From DASPWW01 sp035637595 (GTDB taxonomy: Bacteria; Actinomycetota; Thermoleophilia; Solirubrobacterales; 70-9), in NCBI GenBank assembly GCA_035637595.1, contig DASPWW010000058.1:1-13672 (forward strand): a stretch of DNA of 13,672 nt, in the 5' to 3' direction. Made by a program: the position numbers and the translations under genes. Of the stretch, positions 6,957-13,574 are shown in pieces. Position 1 is the first letter of the stretch. The number at the start of each line of letters is the position of its first letter. Below the pieces are notes generated by a model. The model was not told the DNA's origin, did no database searches, and was given only the letters and a program-made list of their open reading frames with translations.

Positions 6957-7364
6957 CTACTTCTCGACGACTACCGTGCCCTGCATCTGGTCGGGATGCA
7001 GCGTGCAGATGTAGTCGTAGGTGCCGGGCTTGGTGAACTTGTGCTCGTAGCTGTCGCCCGTGTCGAGTCCGTCGGAGAAGAACCCGGGGCCCTTGACGGT
7101 ATGGATCGTCTCGCCGCTGTTCTCCCACGTCACCGTGTCGCCCACCTTCACCGTCGTCTCTGCGGGGTCGAACCCGAAGTCGAACGTGTCGACGGTCCCG
7201 GGAGCCGTCTCCGCGGCCGCGGTGGTCGACGTCGTCGACGCCGAGGACCCGTCCCCGTACGAGTCGCCGTCGCCGCCGCAGGCCAGGCCCGGGACGCTGA
7301 TCGCCAGCATCCCGAGCCCGACCGCGAGCAGGCGACCGGTACGTCCGTGCGCCCGCGCCCACAC
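6957..7364 (-). CDS. Cupredoxin (plastocyanin-like) exported copper protein
   Basis: The product is 135 residues from GTG 7364. The N-terminus has Arg11 and a hydrophobic stretch ending PGLAC-GG at Cys29. It is probably a lipoprotein, although Gly instead of Leu/Val/Ile at lipobox -3 is weak. A Ser/Thr-rich linker (40-55) leads to a cupredoxin domain (about 58-135). Type 1 copper ligands are visible: His88 in ETIHTV, and Cys120, His123 and Met127 in the C-terminal CTLHPDQMQG loop. His and Met are separated by three residues; the commonest motif in small bacterial cupredoxins has two. Expected role: single-electron carrier or copper binder outside the membrane. The gene starts 2 bases after the stop of the preceding lipoprotein gene (TAG-CC-GTG), indicating translational coupling and joint function. 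The redox partner is unknown. Confidence 0.88.
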   Translation of the reverse strand: MWARAHGRTGRLLAVGLGMLAISVPGLACGGDGDSYGDGSSASTTSTTAAAETAPGTVDTFDFGFDPAETTVKVGDTVTWENSGETIHTVKGPGFFSDGLDTGDSYEHKFTKPGTYDYICTLHPDQMQGTVVVEK

Positions 7365-7366
7365 GG

Positions 7367-7840
7367 CTACTTCTCGACCTCGAACGTCACCGTGGCCGAC
7401 GTCCCGGTCTCGGTGTGGTCGTTGTTTACGAGATCGACCTCGAGCGTGTGCTCTCCCGGTGGCAGATCGTCATAGGTGATCGTGGGCTCGGTGGACGGGG
7501 AGTACTGGCCGTCGACGCCGAGCTGCTGGGCCAGCTTGCCGTTCGGGCCCGAGTACTGGGGCGTGTCGTACTGGCCGTCGTCCATCGAGAAGTGGAGGTG
7601 CCCCTCGCCCTCGACGTTCTCCTTGCCGACCGCTTCGGCGTCGATCTCGAAGTTCTGGATCTGGACCTCGGCGGTCACCGGGTTGCTCACCGTGGCCCCG
7701 TCGGTCGGCTCGACGAAGCTGACCGAGGGCTCATTAGTGCTCGCGGTTGTGGTGTCCTCGTCGTCGTCCCCGCACGCCGCGACACCGAACGCGGCGGCGC
7801 TCGAGACGGCGAGGACCGTGAGGGTCTTGCGGAGCTTCAA
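7367..7840 (-). CDS. DUF4399-like lipoprotein, coupled to cupredoxin
   Basis: The product is 157 residues from TTG 7840, chosen because AAGGAG lies 6 bases upstream and the signal peptide then begins K-L-R-K. A longer frame from 7894 would add 18 residues that do not fit an export signal. The lipobox is GVAAC with Cys23, followed by an Asp/Thr linker. The mature part has one beta-rich domain with FVEPTDGATVSNPV, GHLHFSMDDG and a closing LPPGEHTLEVDLVNNDH, the pattern of the DUF4399 family, small exported domains of unknown function. The paired His in GHLH and the His near the end could bind metal, which is speculative but of interest because the next gene encodes a copper protein 2 bases downstream. 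It is likely the first gene of a two-gene unit, possibly read through from the amine oxidase gene 78 bases upstream. Confidence 0.82.
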   Translation of the reverse strand: MKLRKTLTVLAVSSAAAFGVAACGDDDEDTTTASTNEPSVSFVEPTDGATVSNPVTAEVQIQNFEIDAEAVGKENVEGEGHLHFSMDDGQYDTPQYSGPNGKLAQQLGVDGQYSPSTEPTITYDDLPPGEHTLEVDLVNNDHTETGTSATVTFEVEK

Positions 7841-7846
7841 GACTGA

Positions 7847-7852
7847 CTCCTT
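7847..7852 (-). promoter_or_regulatory. Shine-Dalgarno AAGGAG setting a TTG start
   Basis: AAGGAG on the minus strand is 6 bases before TTG 7840. It is the clearest ribosome site in the window and decides the TTG start of the DUF4399-like lipoprotein. It also marks this gene as having a real 5' leader, unlike several neighbours. Confidence 0.75.
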
Positions 7853-7862
7853 CCGATCGTTC

Positions 7863-7880
7863 CGGGCCCGGATGGACCCG
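7863..7880 (-). other. Hairpin between amine oxidase and lipoprotein genes
   Basis: In minus-strand RNA CGGGUCC pairs with GGGCCCG around an AUCC loop, seven pairs with one U-G. It lies in the 78-base gap, about 10 bases before the Shine-Dalgarno of the next gene. It may be a partial terminator for the amine oxidase transcript or a leader/processing structure; no U-run follows. Confidence 0.35.
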
Positions 7881-7918
7881 CGTTCAGACACCACCTACGC
7901 GACCCCCGGCCGCCTGGA

Positions 7919-9397
7919 TCACCCGAGATCGTCGATCCGGGCCGCGACGCGCTGGCCGCTGCGGATCGCGCCCTCCATGTAGCCGGTGTAGGCGTCGGTG
8001 TGCTCCCCGGCGAGGTGGAGGCGCCCGCTCGGCTCGCGAAGAGCCCGCCAGTACGCCGCCACCTGTCCGGGTGCATACGCCATCCACGCCCCGCCCGAGT
8101 AGGGCTCGAGCGCCCACGCCACCGATGCGCCCGCTCCCGGGTCCGGCGAGGGCCGGTAGATCGCCGCGATCTGGTCCGCGGCGTCGGCGAGGCGCTCAGG
8201 GGGCCCGGCCAGCGCCTCGAAGTGGGCGCTGCGGTCCCCGGCCGCGTAGTCGAGCAGGATTCCGCGTCGGCCCGGCTGCTGGTCGGTCGCCTCCCAGGTG
8301 CTGTCCAGCGGGAGGTCCGTGTAGGTGTCGCCGGAGTAACCGGCGCGGCGCCAGAAGCGGTTGCGGTACTGAATCGCGTTCTTGGTGACCGAGCCGTACT
8401 GGAGCTCGTCGATCGCCCCCCGCCACGCATCCGGGAGCCCGGGGGAGAAGCTGATCGCGCGCAGCGCCGGCAGCGGCGCGGCGAGCACGCAGTAGTCGGC
8501 CTCGACCGTCCCGCCTGGCGTCGTGACGCGTACCCGGTCGCCGAGATCGGCGACGGCCGTGACCGGCGCCTCGAGCTGCAGCGATGCGCCGAGCCGATCC
8601 GCGAACGCGTGCGGGAGGCGATCGTTTCCGCCGCGGATTCGCCAGATCTCGATCTGGCTCTCGTAGACGGGCCTGTACAGGCGCTCCGCCTGGGCGACGA
8701 ACAGCAGCGAGAGCCGGTCAGGCTCGACGGCGTAGTCGTCGCGCGTATAGACGTCGAGCAGGAAGCGCGCCAGGCCGTCGATCTTGAGCTCGTCGAAGAC
8801 GCTCGCCACCGAGCGCTGGTCCAGCTCGGCACCGTTGGCGACCGGGTCCTCGGGATCGAGAGCGCGGCTGATCTGGGCGATGCGCCGCCACCAGCGGTTC
8901 ATCTTTCGCCGCGTCCCGTAGCCGACGAGCTTGCCGGAGCGCCGCAGCCGCCCGTTTACGTAGATAGCGTCGACGAGGCCGCCGAACCCTCGCCGCGTGT
9001 CCTCTAGTTGCAGCCCGAAGCGCTGCACGTAGCCGCGGATCTGACGGTGAACCGCGTCGATGTACTCGCCCCCGGCCTCGGCATGCTGGCCGCCGGCGTA
9101 GTCGCGCAGGGTGTAGACGCGCCCGCCGACGCGGTCGCGCGCCTCGAGCACGGTGACCGCCCATCCGGCCTGCTGTAGCTCGTAGGCGGCGGTCAGCCCC
9201 GCCAGCCCGGCGCCGACGATGGCGACGTGGCCCTCGAGGGCGCCACGCGGCTCGCGCCGTGCGCCGCGGGTCCGTCGCTGTCCGCCGCGCGCCCCCGGCG
9301 CGGAGCCCAGCGCCGCGCCGGCCGCCCCAGCCGCAACGACGCCGACGAGGCGTCGCCGCGTCAGGCGATGCTCCGTTGCCGCCCCGTCCACCCGCAC
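7919..9397 (-). CDS. Tat-exported flavin monoamine oxidase family protein
   Basis: The product is 492 residues from GTG 9397 (GTG 9391 is also possible). TRRRLVG at 13-19 followed by an Ala/Gly hydrophobic stretch is a twin-arginine signal, suggesting export with FAD already bound. After an unusual Arg-rich linker (37-51) comes the FAD-binding Rossmann motif GAGLAG at 62-67, the strand-end Glu85, and ARDRVGGR (86-93), typical of the amine oxidase family. Lys339 in YGSVTKNAIQY matches the conserved active-site Lys of monoamine oxidases. The C-terminal flavin-contact motif LAGEHTDAYTGYMEGAIRSG is at 462-481. No Cys lies in the region used for covalent FAD attachment in MAO-A/B, so FAD should be non-covalent. 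Expected reaction: oxidation of an amine with H2O2 release; the substrate is unknown. It is divergent from the thioesterase gene (52 bases apart) and followed by two exported-protein genes on the same strand. Confidence 0.9.
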   Translation of the reverse strand: MRVDGAATEHRLTRRRLVGVVAAGAAGAALGSAPGARGGQRRTRGARREPRGALEGHVAIVGAGLAGLTAAYELQQAGWAVTVLEARDRVGGRVYTLRDYAGGQHAEAGGEYIDAVHRQIRGYVQRFGLQLEDTRRGFGGLVDAIYVNGRLRRSGKLVGYGTRRKMNRWWRRIAQISRALDPEDPVANGAELDQRSVASVFDELKIDGLARFLLDVYTRDDYAVEPDRLSLLFVAQAERLYRPVYESQIEIWRIRGGNDRLPHAFADRLGASLQLEAPVTAVADLGDRVRVTTPGGTVEADYCVLAAPLPALRAISFSPGLPDAWRGAIDELQYGSVTKNAIQYRNRFWRRAGYSGDTYTDLPLDSTWEATDQQPGRRGILLDYAAGDRSAHFEALAGPPERLADAADQIAAIYRPSPDPGAGASVAWALEPYSGGAWMAYAPGQVAAYWRALREPSGRLHLAGEHTDAYTGYMEGAIRSGQRVAARIDDLG

Positions 9398-9434
9398 AGC
9401 TTGACGGGCGAGCGCGGCAGTTCGCGCCGCCCGC

Positions 9435-9440
9435 TAGCCT
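9435..9440 (+). promoter_or_regulatory. -10 element TAGCCT for a leaderless thioesterase mRNA
   Basis: TAGCCT fits TANNNT and ends 9 bases before ATG 9450, the same spacing as at the lipoprotein gene. No Shine-Dalgarno precedes the ATG. A TTGACG at 9401-9406 resembles a -35 but is 28 bases away, too far to pair with this element. Confidence 0.4.
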
Positions 9441-9449
9441 GACCGCCCG

Positions 9450-9872
9450 ATGAGCCCAGGGCCCCAGGCGATCGACGGGATCAGCAAGCACCTGGGCTTT
9501 CGTTGGGAGGCCGCTAACCGCGTCCGGCTCACCATCCGGCCCGATCTCATCAACCCGGCCGGCCTGCTCTCGGGGCCGGTCACCTACGCGCTCGTCGACT
9601 ACTGCATGGGCTCGACGCTGTGGGTCGAGCGCTCGAAGGGCGAGCGCATCGCGACGATCAACATCTCGATCAACTACCTCCAGACGGCGACCGAGGGGGA
9701 CGTCATCTGCACGACCGAGCTCGACCGCCGAAACGATCGCGTCGCCGTGATGCGCAGCGAGGTCCGCCACGAGGACGGCCGCCTGCTCGCCACCGCCATC
9801 GGCAGCTTCTCGATCTTCCCCCGCGACCGGATCGCGGACCGCGAGCAGCGCCGCGGCGAGGATCCGGGCTGA
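9450..9872 (+). CDS. PaaI-family hotdog-fold thioesterase
   Basis: The product is 140 residues, normal for a single hotdog domain. INPAGLLSGPVTYALVDYCMGSTLW (about 30-54) corresponds to the N-x-x-G-x-x-x-G-x-x-x-x-x-x-D signature of PaaI-type acyl-CoA thioesterases, with the catalytic-position Asp in LVDYCMG. TINISINYLQTATEGDVICTTELDRR and VMRSEVRHEDGRLLATAIGSFSIF are the following hotdog strands. The common His-Gly-Gly of the family is Leu-Ser-Gly here, so activity may differ. Expected role: cytoplasmic hydrolysis of an acyl- or aryl-CoA thioester; the substrate cannot be read from sequence. No CoA-pathway gene is adjacent. The gene stands alone, divergent from the amine oxidase and convergent with the DUF72 gene. 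Confidence 0.87.
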   Translation: MSPGPQAIDGISKHLGFRWEAANRVRLTIRPDLINPAGLLSGPVTYALVDYCMGSTLWVERSKGERIATINISINYLQTATEGDVICTTELDRRNDRVAVMRSEVRHEDGRLLATAIGSFSIFPRDRIADREQRRGEDPG

Positions 9873-9882
9873 GCCACATCCT

Positions 9883-9911
9883 CGAGCCGTCCGGCGGCAT
9901 CCGGGGGCTCG
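9883..9911. terminator. Bidirectional stem-loop between convergent genes
   Basis: CGAGCC (9883-9888) pairs with GGCTCG (9906-9911), and inside it CCGG pairs with CCGG around CGGCAT, leaving only GT opposite one G unpaired. The structure fills the 43-base gap between the thioesterase stop (9872) and the DUF72 stop (9916), where a shared terminator is expected. No T-run follows on either strand. Confidence 0.45.
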
Positions 9912-9915
9912 GCTC

Positions 9916-10800
9916 TCATAGCTGCCCGAGGACGTCCTTTCGCATCCGGTAGGCGGCCTTCGGCGCGAGGTCGCGGGCGTTGTTGTTGAACATCACGTGC
10001 ACCTGGTCGACCTCCTCGGCGAGCTCTTGCGCCCGCTCGCCGATCTCACCCAGCTCGCTGGTGGAGTAGTCGTAGTCGAAGCGCTCGGCGACGCTGCGCC
10101 CGCGCATGTAGCGGTCGGCGTCGCGGCCGTGGCAGCGCAGGTAGGCGAGCCGCTTCGTGGTCACCGCGTCGACCGACGGCATGATCGGGACGTGCCGCTC
10201 GCGCGGCGCGTCGACGCACACGTACGCGGCGCCGCGCTCGGCCAGCTCGGCCAGCGTCCGCTTCTCCTGCTCGCCCTCCATCCAGCCGATGTGGCGAAAC
10301 TCGACCGCGAGCGTGCGCTCGCCGAGCGCCTCGACGATCGGGTCGAGCTCGGAGATCTCGTACTTGCGCGGGTCGAAGCCGGGGGTGAGCTGGAGCAGGA
10401 AGGCACCGAGCTTGCCTGCGTCGGCCAGCGGCTCGACCGCGCTCACGATCCTCTGCGTCAGCTCGCGCTGCGCCTCGGGCGTGGCGATCACGTTGCCGCG
10501 CTGGTTGAGCTCGACATCGCCTCGCATGTCGGGCGGCAGCGCGTCGGGCTTGGTCGCGTGGCGGGACAGCAGCCGGTGCAGCTTGACGTCGAAGCTGAAC
10601 CCGCCGGGCGTGATCTCCGCCCAACGCTCGACGTTGTCGCGGCTCGGGATCGCGTAGAAGCTCGAGTTGAGCTCGACGGCCTCGAAGCGCTCCGCGTACC
10701 AGCCCAGCCGATCGCGCGCCGCCAGCCCCTTCGGGTACCAATGCTTGACGAACCCCTCGTCCGCCCAGCTCGACGTCCCGACCACGATTCGCCCAGCCAT
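9916..10800 (-). CDS. DUF72 (YecE-like) TIM-barrel protein
   Basis: The product is 294 residues from ATG 10800, a full-length DUF72 family member. Family hallmarks in order: VGTSSWADEGFVKHWYP at the N-terminus, FEAVELNSSFYAIPS (about 39-53), GFSFDVKLHRLLS, LLQLTPGF, LAVEFRHIGWM, YVCVDAP, YLRCHGRD, and VHVMFNNNARDLAPKAA near the end. The family has a TIM-barrel-like fold with conserved Glu, His, Arg and Asn in a putative active site. Its biochemical role is not established, so none is given. No signal peptide is present, so it is cytoplasmic. There is no Shine-Dalgarno. TAGACC 6 bases before the ATG is a weak candidate -10 for another leaderless start. It is divergent from the glycosyltransferase gene across 125 bases. 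Confidence 0.92.
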   Translation of the reverse strand: MAGRIVVGTSSWADEGFVKHWYPKGLAARDRLGWYAERFEAVELNSSFYAIPSRDNVERWAEITPGGFSFDVKLHRLLSRHATKPDALPPDMRGDVELNQRGNVIATPEAQRELTQRIVSAVEPLADAGKLGAFLLQLTPGFDPRKYEISELDPIVEALGERTLAVEFRHIGWMEGEQEKRTLAELAERGAAYVCVDAPRERHVPIMPSVDAVTTKRLAYLRCHGRDADRYMRGRSVAERFDYDYSTSELGEIGERAQELAEEVDQVHVMFNNNARDLAPKAAYRMRKDVLGQL

Positions 10801-10913
10801 GGCATAGGTCTACCGCAGCCGGGGTCCCCCCAAGAAGCACCAGATCCTCTATCGAACCCCTGGCGACCCGGGCGGGCCTGTCGACCGACCTCATTCTCCG
10901 CGCCTGTCAGGCC

Positions 10914-10919
10914 GATAAA
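10914..10919 (+). promoter_or_regulatory. -10-like GATAAA before the glycosyltransferase gene
   Basis: GATAAA (4 of 6 to TATAAT) lies 6 bases before GTG 10926, again pointing to a very short or absent leader. GGAG touches the GTG directly, too close to work as a normal Shine-Dalgarno. The rest of the 125-base divergent gap (10801-10925) holds only short GC-rich palindromes such as GCCTG-T-CAGGC at 10902-10912 and no clear -35. Confidence 0.3.
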
Positions 10920-10925
10920 GCGGAG

Positions 10926-13574
10926 GTGCCAGCTGCATCACCGACGGTTCGAATACCGCCTCCGGTATCCGCGTTTCCGGCGGAAGCGCCTGATTCATCT
11001 GCCATTGCGCAAGCGCTCCCTCCGGACCACGTCGCGAGCGTCGCGAGCGATCCCGAGCTGGTTGGCGCCGTCGCGCCGATCGGCACCGCCCTCGTCAACG
11101 AAGGGCTGATCAACGAGGAGACCCTCGACTGGGCGCTGGAGCGCCAGCGCAGGACAGGCGAGCGGCTGGGCGGGATCCTGCTGGCGGCCGGAGTGGTCGA
11201 CCGGCTCGACCTGCAGCGCGCTCTCGGCAGGCAGTGGGGAGTGCCCTTCATCGACCTGCTCTCGACCCCCGTCGACACAGGGCTCGTCCGCAGGTGCGAC
11301 GCCCAGCGTCTGCGCGCTGAGGGGTGGATCCCGGTGCGCGAGGCCGACGGTCGCGTGGTGGTGGCGACCTGCGAGCCGCCCAGCGGTGAGCTGCGAGTGG
11401 CGATTCGCGACGAGCTCGGCGTCAACGCCGCGATCGAGCTTCACACCACCACGCCGCTCGACATCGAACGCTCGGTCATGGACGCGATCGAGCGCGGGGC
11501 CATCGAAGACACGATCGTCACCAGGAGGGAGCAGCTCGCAAGGCTCAACCAGACGATTGCCGCCACGAGCGGGCGGCTGGGGGACCTTGCCGCGACGACT
11601 CCGACCCAGCTCCCGCCGCTACCCGTCGAGAGCGCCGCGAGCGACTCGGAGCCGATCGGCGCCGTCGTCCCGATCGGCGCCGCCCTCGTCAACGACGGCC
11701 TGATCGACCAGGAGACCCTCGATTGGGCCCTGGAGCGCCAGCGTGAGACCGGCGAGCGCCTGGGCCGGATCCTGCTGGCGTCGGGGAAGGTCCACCGGCT
11801 CGACCTCCAACGCGTGCTCGGCAGGCAGTGGGGGCTTCCCTTCATCGACCTGCTCTCGACCCGGATCGACGCAGAGCTCGTCCGCAGGTGCGACGCCGAG
11901 CGCCTGCTCTCCGAGGGATGGATTCCGGTGAGCCACGCCCACGACCGGGTGGTCGTCGCGACATGCGAGCCGCCGAGCGGTGAGCTGCTGGCGGCGGTTC
12001 GCGGCGAGCTCGGCACCAATGCCGCGATCGAGCTTCACACCACCACGCCGCTCGACATCGAGCGCTCGGTCATGGATTGCTTCCGTGAACACCTCGTACA
12101 GCGCTCGACCGTCGAGCTGTTGAACAACCGCCCCGACCTTTCCGCGGCCGGCGGATGGTCGCGGGGCCAGAAGGCGATGGTGGCCGCAGCCCTGATCCCG
12201 GCGGCCGTCGGCACGGTGCTCGACTGGGGATTCACCTTGTCGGCGTTCGTCGTGTTCGCGAACTTCTGCTTCCTCGCCGCCGTGATGTTCAAGCTCGTCG
12301 CGTGCCTGGCGGGATTCCGTGAGCGCCTGCGTCGATGGTCCAGGGGCGAGCTTGACGATCGACGCCTGCCGGTCTACACGATCCTGGTCCCGGTCTATGG
12401 CGAGGCGAACATCGTCGGGGACCTGATCGACAACCTCGCCGCGATCGACTACCCCCAGGAGAAGCTCGAGATCCTCGTCCTGCTCGAGGAGGACGACACG
12501 GAGACGATCGCCGCCGCCAAGGCAGCGCGGCCGCCTTCGAACGTACGGCTGGTGGTGGTTCCCGAGGCGGAGCCCCAGACCAAGCCCAGGGCCTGCAACG
12601 TCGGGCTCTTCCTGGCCCGGGGCGAGTTCCTGGTCATCTACGACGCCGAGGACCGGCCGGATCCCGACCAGCTGCGCAAGGCCGTCGCCGCCTTCCGCGA
12701 CGCCGACGAGAAGACCGTGTGCGTGCAGGCTCGCCTGCGCTACTGGAACAGCGGCACCAACTTCCTCACGAGCATGTTCGCCCTCGAGTACGGCTACTGG
12801 TTCGGGATCATGCTTCCCGGCCTCGACCGCCTCCGGCTTCCGATCCCGCTCGGCGGAACCTCGAATCACTTCCGCGTGGATGCGCTGCGCAGGCTGGGCG
12901 GATGGGACCCGCACAACGTGACCGAGGACGCCGACCTCGGCCTGCGTGCAGCGGTCGAGGGCTACCGCGTCGGCGTGATCGACTCCTCGACCGACGAGGA
13001 GGCGTGCTCGCGGGTCCGGCCGTGGATTCGCCAGCGAACCCGCTGGATCAAGGGATACATGCAGACCGCCCTGGTCCACACGCGATCGCCGCGCCGGCTC
13101 GTGCGTCAAGTGGGGGTGACCGACTCGCTCGGGTTCCTGCTGCTGATCGGCGGCACGCCGCTCACCTTCCTGCTGGCGCCTCCGCTGTGGCTCGGAACCG
13201 CGAGCTGGTACGCGTTCGGCGAGCCCAACCTGCCGCTCGTCGACTCCGGCGTCTTCTGGGCGATCGCGCTGTTCAACCTCGTGCTGGGCAACGCGATCAT
13301 GATCGGCCTCAACCTGCTCGGCGCGGTCCGCGACCGCGGTTGGCGGGCCGCTCCGTTCGCTCTGCTCAACCCGCTCTACTGGGTGCTGCACTCGATCGCT
13401 GCGTGGCGGGCGCTGTGGCAGCTGGTGCGGAACCCGTATCACTGGGAGAAGACCCCGCACGGGCTCGACACCGGCGACGACGGGCCGCCAGCGCCGCACG
13501 CTGCTCACGCAGGTTCCCTGCCACAGACCTGGATGCCGGAGGCAGGATTCGAACCTGCGACACGCGGATTATGA
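10926..13574 (+). CDS. Membrane GT2 glycosyltransferase with tandem MshEN (c-di-GMP sensor-type) domains
   Basis: The product is 882 residues from GTG 10926, the most upstream possible start. After a Pro/Ala-rich leader (1-35), residues 36-186 and 234-383 are two closely similar MshEN (GSPII_E N-terminal) domains joined by a helical linker. Each has two 24-residue half-motifs with a 5-residue spacer (51-74/80-103; 249-272/278-301). The second of each is a perfect RLG..LL..G..(x4)L...L..Q; the first begins P-I-G. Two membrane helices (about 418-465) precede a GT2 domain (from ~481) with TILVPVYGEAN, DAEDRPDPD (573-581, metal/UDP-binding), TED (666-668, catalytic base) and QRTRW (703-707, QxxRW of processive synthases). 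About four C-terminal helices follow. MshEN binds c-di-GMP in MshE, and an MshEN domain controls the GT2 enzyme NfrB, so I infer a c-di-GMP-regulated exopolysaccharide synthase; the sugar is unknown. The last 13 codons are antisense to a tRNA gene. Confidence 0.9.
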   Translation: MPAASPTVRIPPPVSAFPAEAPDSSAIAQALPPDHVASVASDPELVGAVAPIGTALVNEGLINEETLDWALERQRRTGERLGGILLAAGVVDRLDLQRALGRQWGVPFIDLLSTPVDTGLVRRCDAQRLRAEGWIPVREADGRVVVATCEPPSGELRVAIRDELGVNAAIELHTTTPLDIERSVMDAIERGAIEDTIVTRREQLARLNQTIAATSGRLGDLAATTPTQLPPLPVESAASDSEPIGAVVPIGAALVNDGLIDQETLDWALERQRETGERLGRILLASGKVHRLDLQRVLGRQWGLPFIDLLSTRIDAELVRRCDAERLLSEGWIPVSHAHDRVVVATCEPPSGELLAAVRGELGTNAAIELHTTTPLDIERSVMDCFREHLVQRSTVELLNNRPDLSAAGGWSRGQKAMVAAALIPAAVGTVLDWGFTLSAFVVFANFCFLAAVMFKLVACLAGFRERLRRWSRGELDDRRLPVYTILVPVYGEANIVGDLIDNLAAIDYPQEKLEILVLLEEDDTETIAAAKAARPPSNVRLVVVPEAEPQTKPRACNVGLFLARGEFLVIYDAEDRPDPDQLRKAVAAFRDADEKTVCVQARLRYWNSGTNFLTSMFALEYGYWFGIMLPGLDRLRLPIPLGGTSNHFRVDALRRLGGWDPHNVTEDADLGLRAAVEGYRVGVIDSSTDEEACSRVRPWIRQRTRWIKGYMQTALVHTRSPRRLVRQVGVTDSLGFLLLIGGTPLTFLLAPPLWLGTASWYAFGEPNLPLVDSGVFWAIALFNLVLGNAIMIGLNLLGAVRDRGWRAAPFALLNPLYWVLHSIAAWRALWQLVRNPYHWEKTPHGLDTGDDGPPAPHAAHAGSLPQTWMPEAGFEPATRGL
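11031..11482 (+). repeat. Internal tandem repeat, copy 1 (MshEN domain A)
   Basis: This aligns without gaps to 11625-12076 at an offset of exactly 594 bases (198 codons). It encodes residues 36-186 of the glycosyltransferase. The protein copies share roughly four of five residues by eye. Confidence 0.9.
11625..12076 (+). repeat. Internal tandem repeat, copy 2 (MshEN domain B)
   Basis: This is the second copy, encoding residues 234-383. Conservation at the nucleotide level is highest at the 3' end: 12021-12076 matches 11427-11482 with one difference in 56 bases, including synonymous positions. Between the copies lie 142 bases of non-repeated linker. Confidence 0.9.

Noticed and set aside
4453..7362. 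A 969-codon open frame on the minus strand covering the prepilin-like and kelch genes
   Set aside because: The translation is Arg/Asp/Gly/Ala-rich with no domain pattern, and it lies antisense to two genes with clear signal sequences and repeats. Long shadow frames are expected at this GC content.
6957..7378. Identical CTACTTCTCGAC at the 3' ends of both the cupredoxin and DUF4399-like genes
   Set aside because: It only encodes the shared C-terminal V-E-K-stop; the rest of the two proteins does not align convincingly, so duplication is not supported.
9401..9406. TTGACG as -35 for the thioesterase gene
   Set aside because: It is 28 bases from the TAGCCT element, and nothing resembling a -10 lies at 17 bases.
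10911..10918. GCCGATAA, the -10 consensus of FliA/WhiG (sigma-28) promoters, just before the glycosyltransferase gene
   Set aside because: No TAAA-type -35 at 15 bases upstream (CATT there). The same GTCAGGCCGATAA also occurs inside the prepilin-like gene at 4936-4948, and a 13-base match in a window of this size is not surprising.
9997..11109. A 370-codon plus-strand frame opposite the DUF72 gene
   Set aside because: It is the antisense of a well-conserved DUF72 protein, ends inside the glycosyltransferase gene in another frame and has no recognisable domain.
13534..13574. C-terminal MPEAGFEPATRGL of the glycosyltransferase as a conserved protein motif
   Set aside because: This peptide is the familiar translation of the antisense strand of a tRNA T arm; it reflects the tRNA gene, not protein homology.
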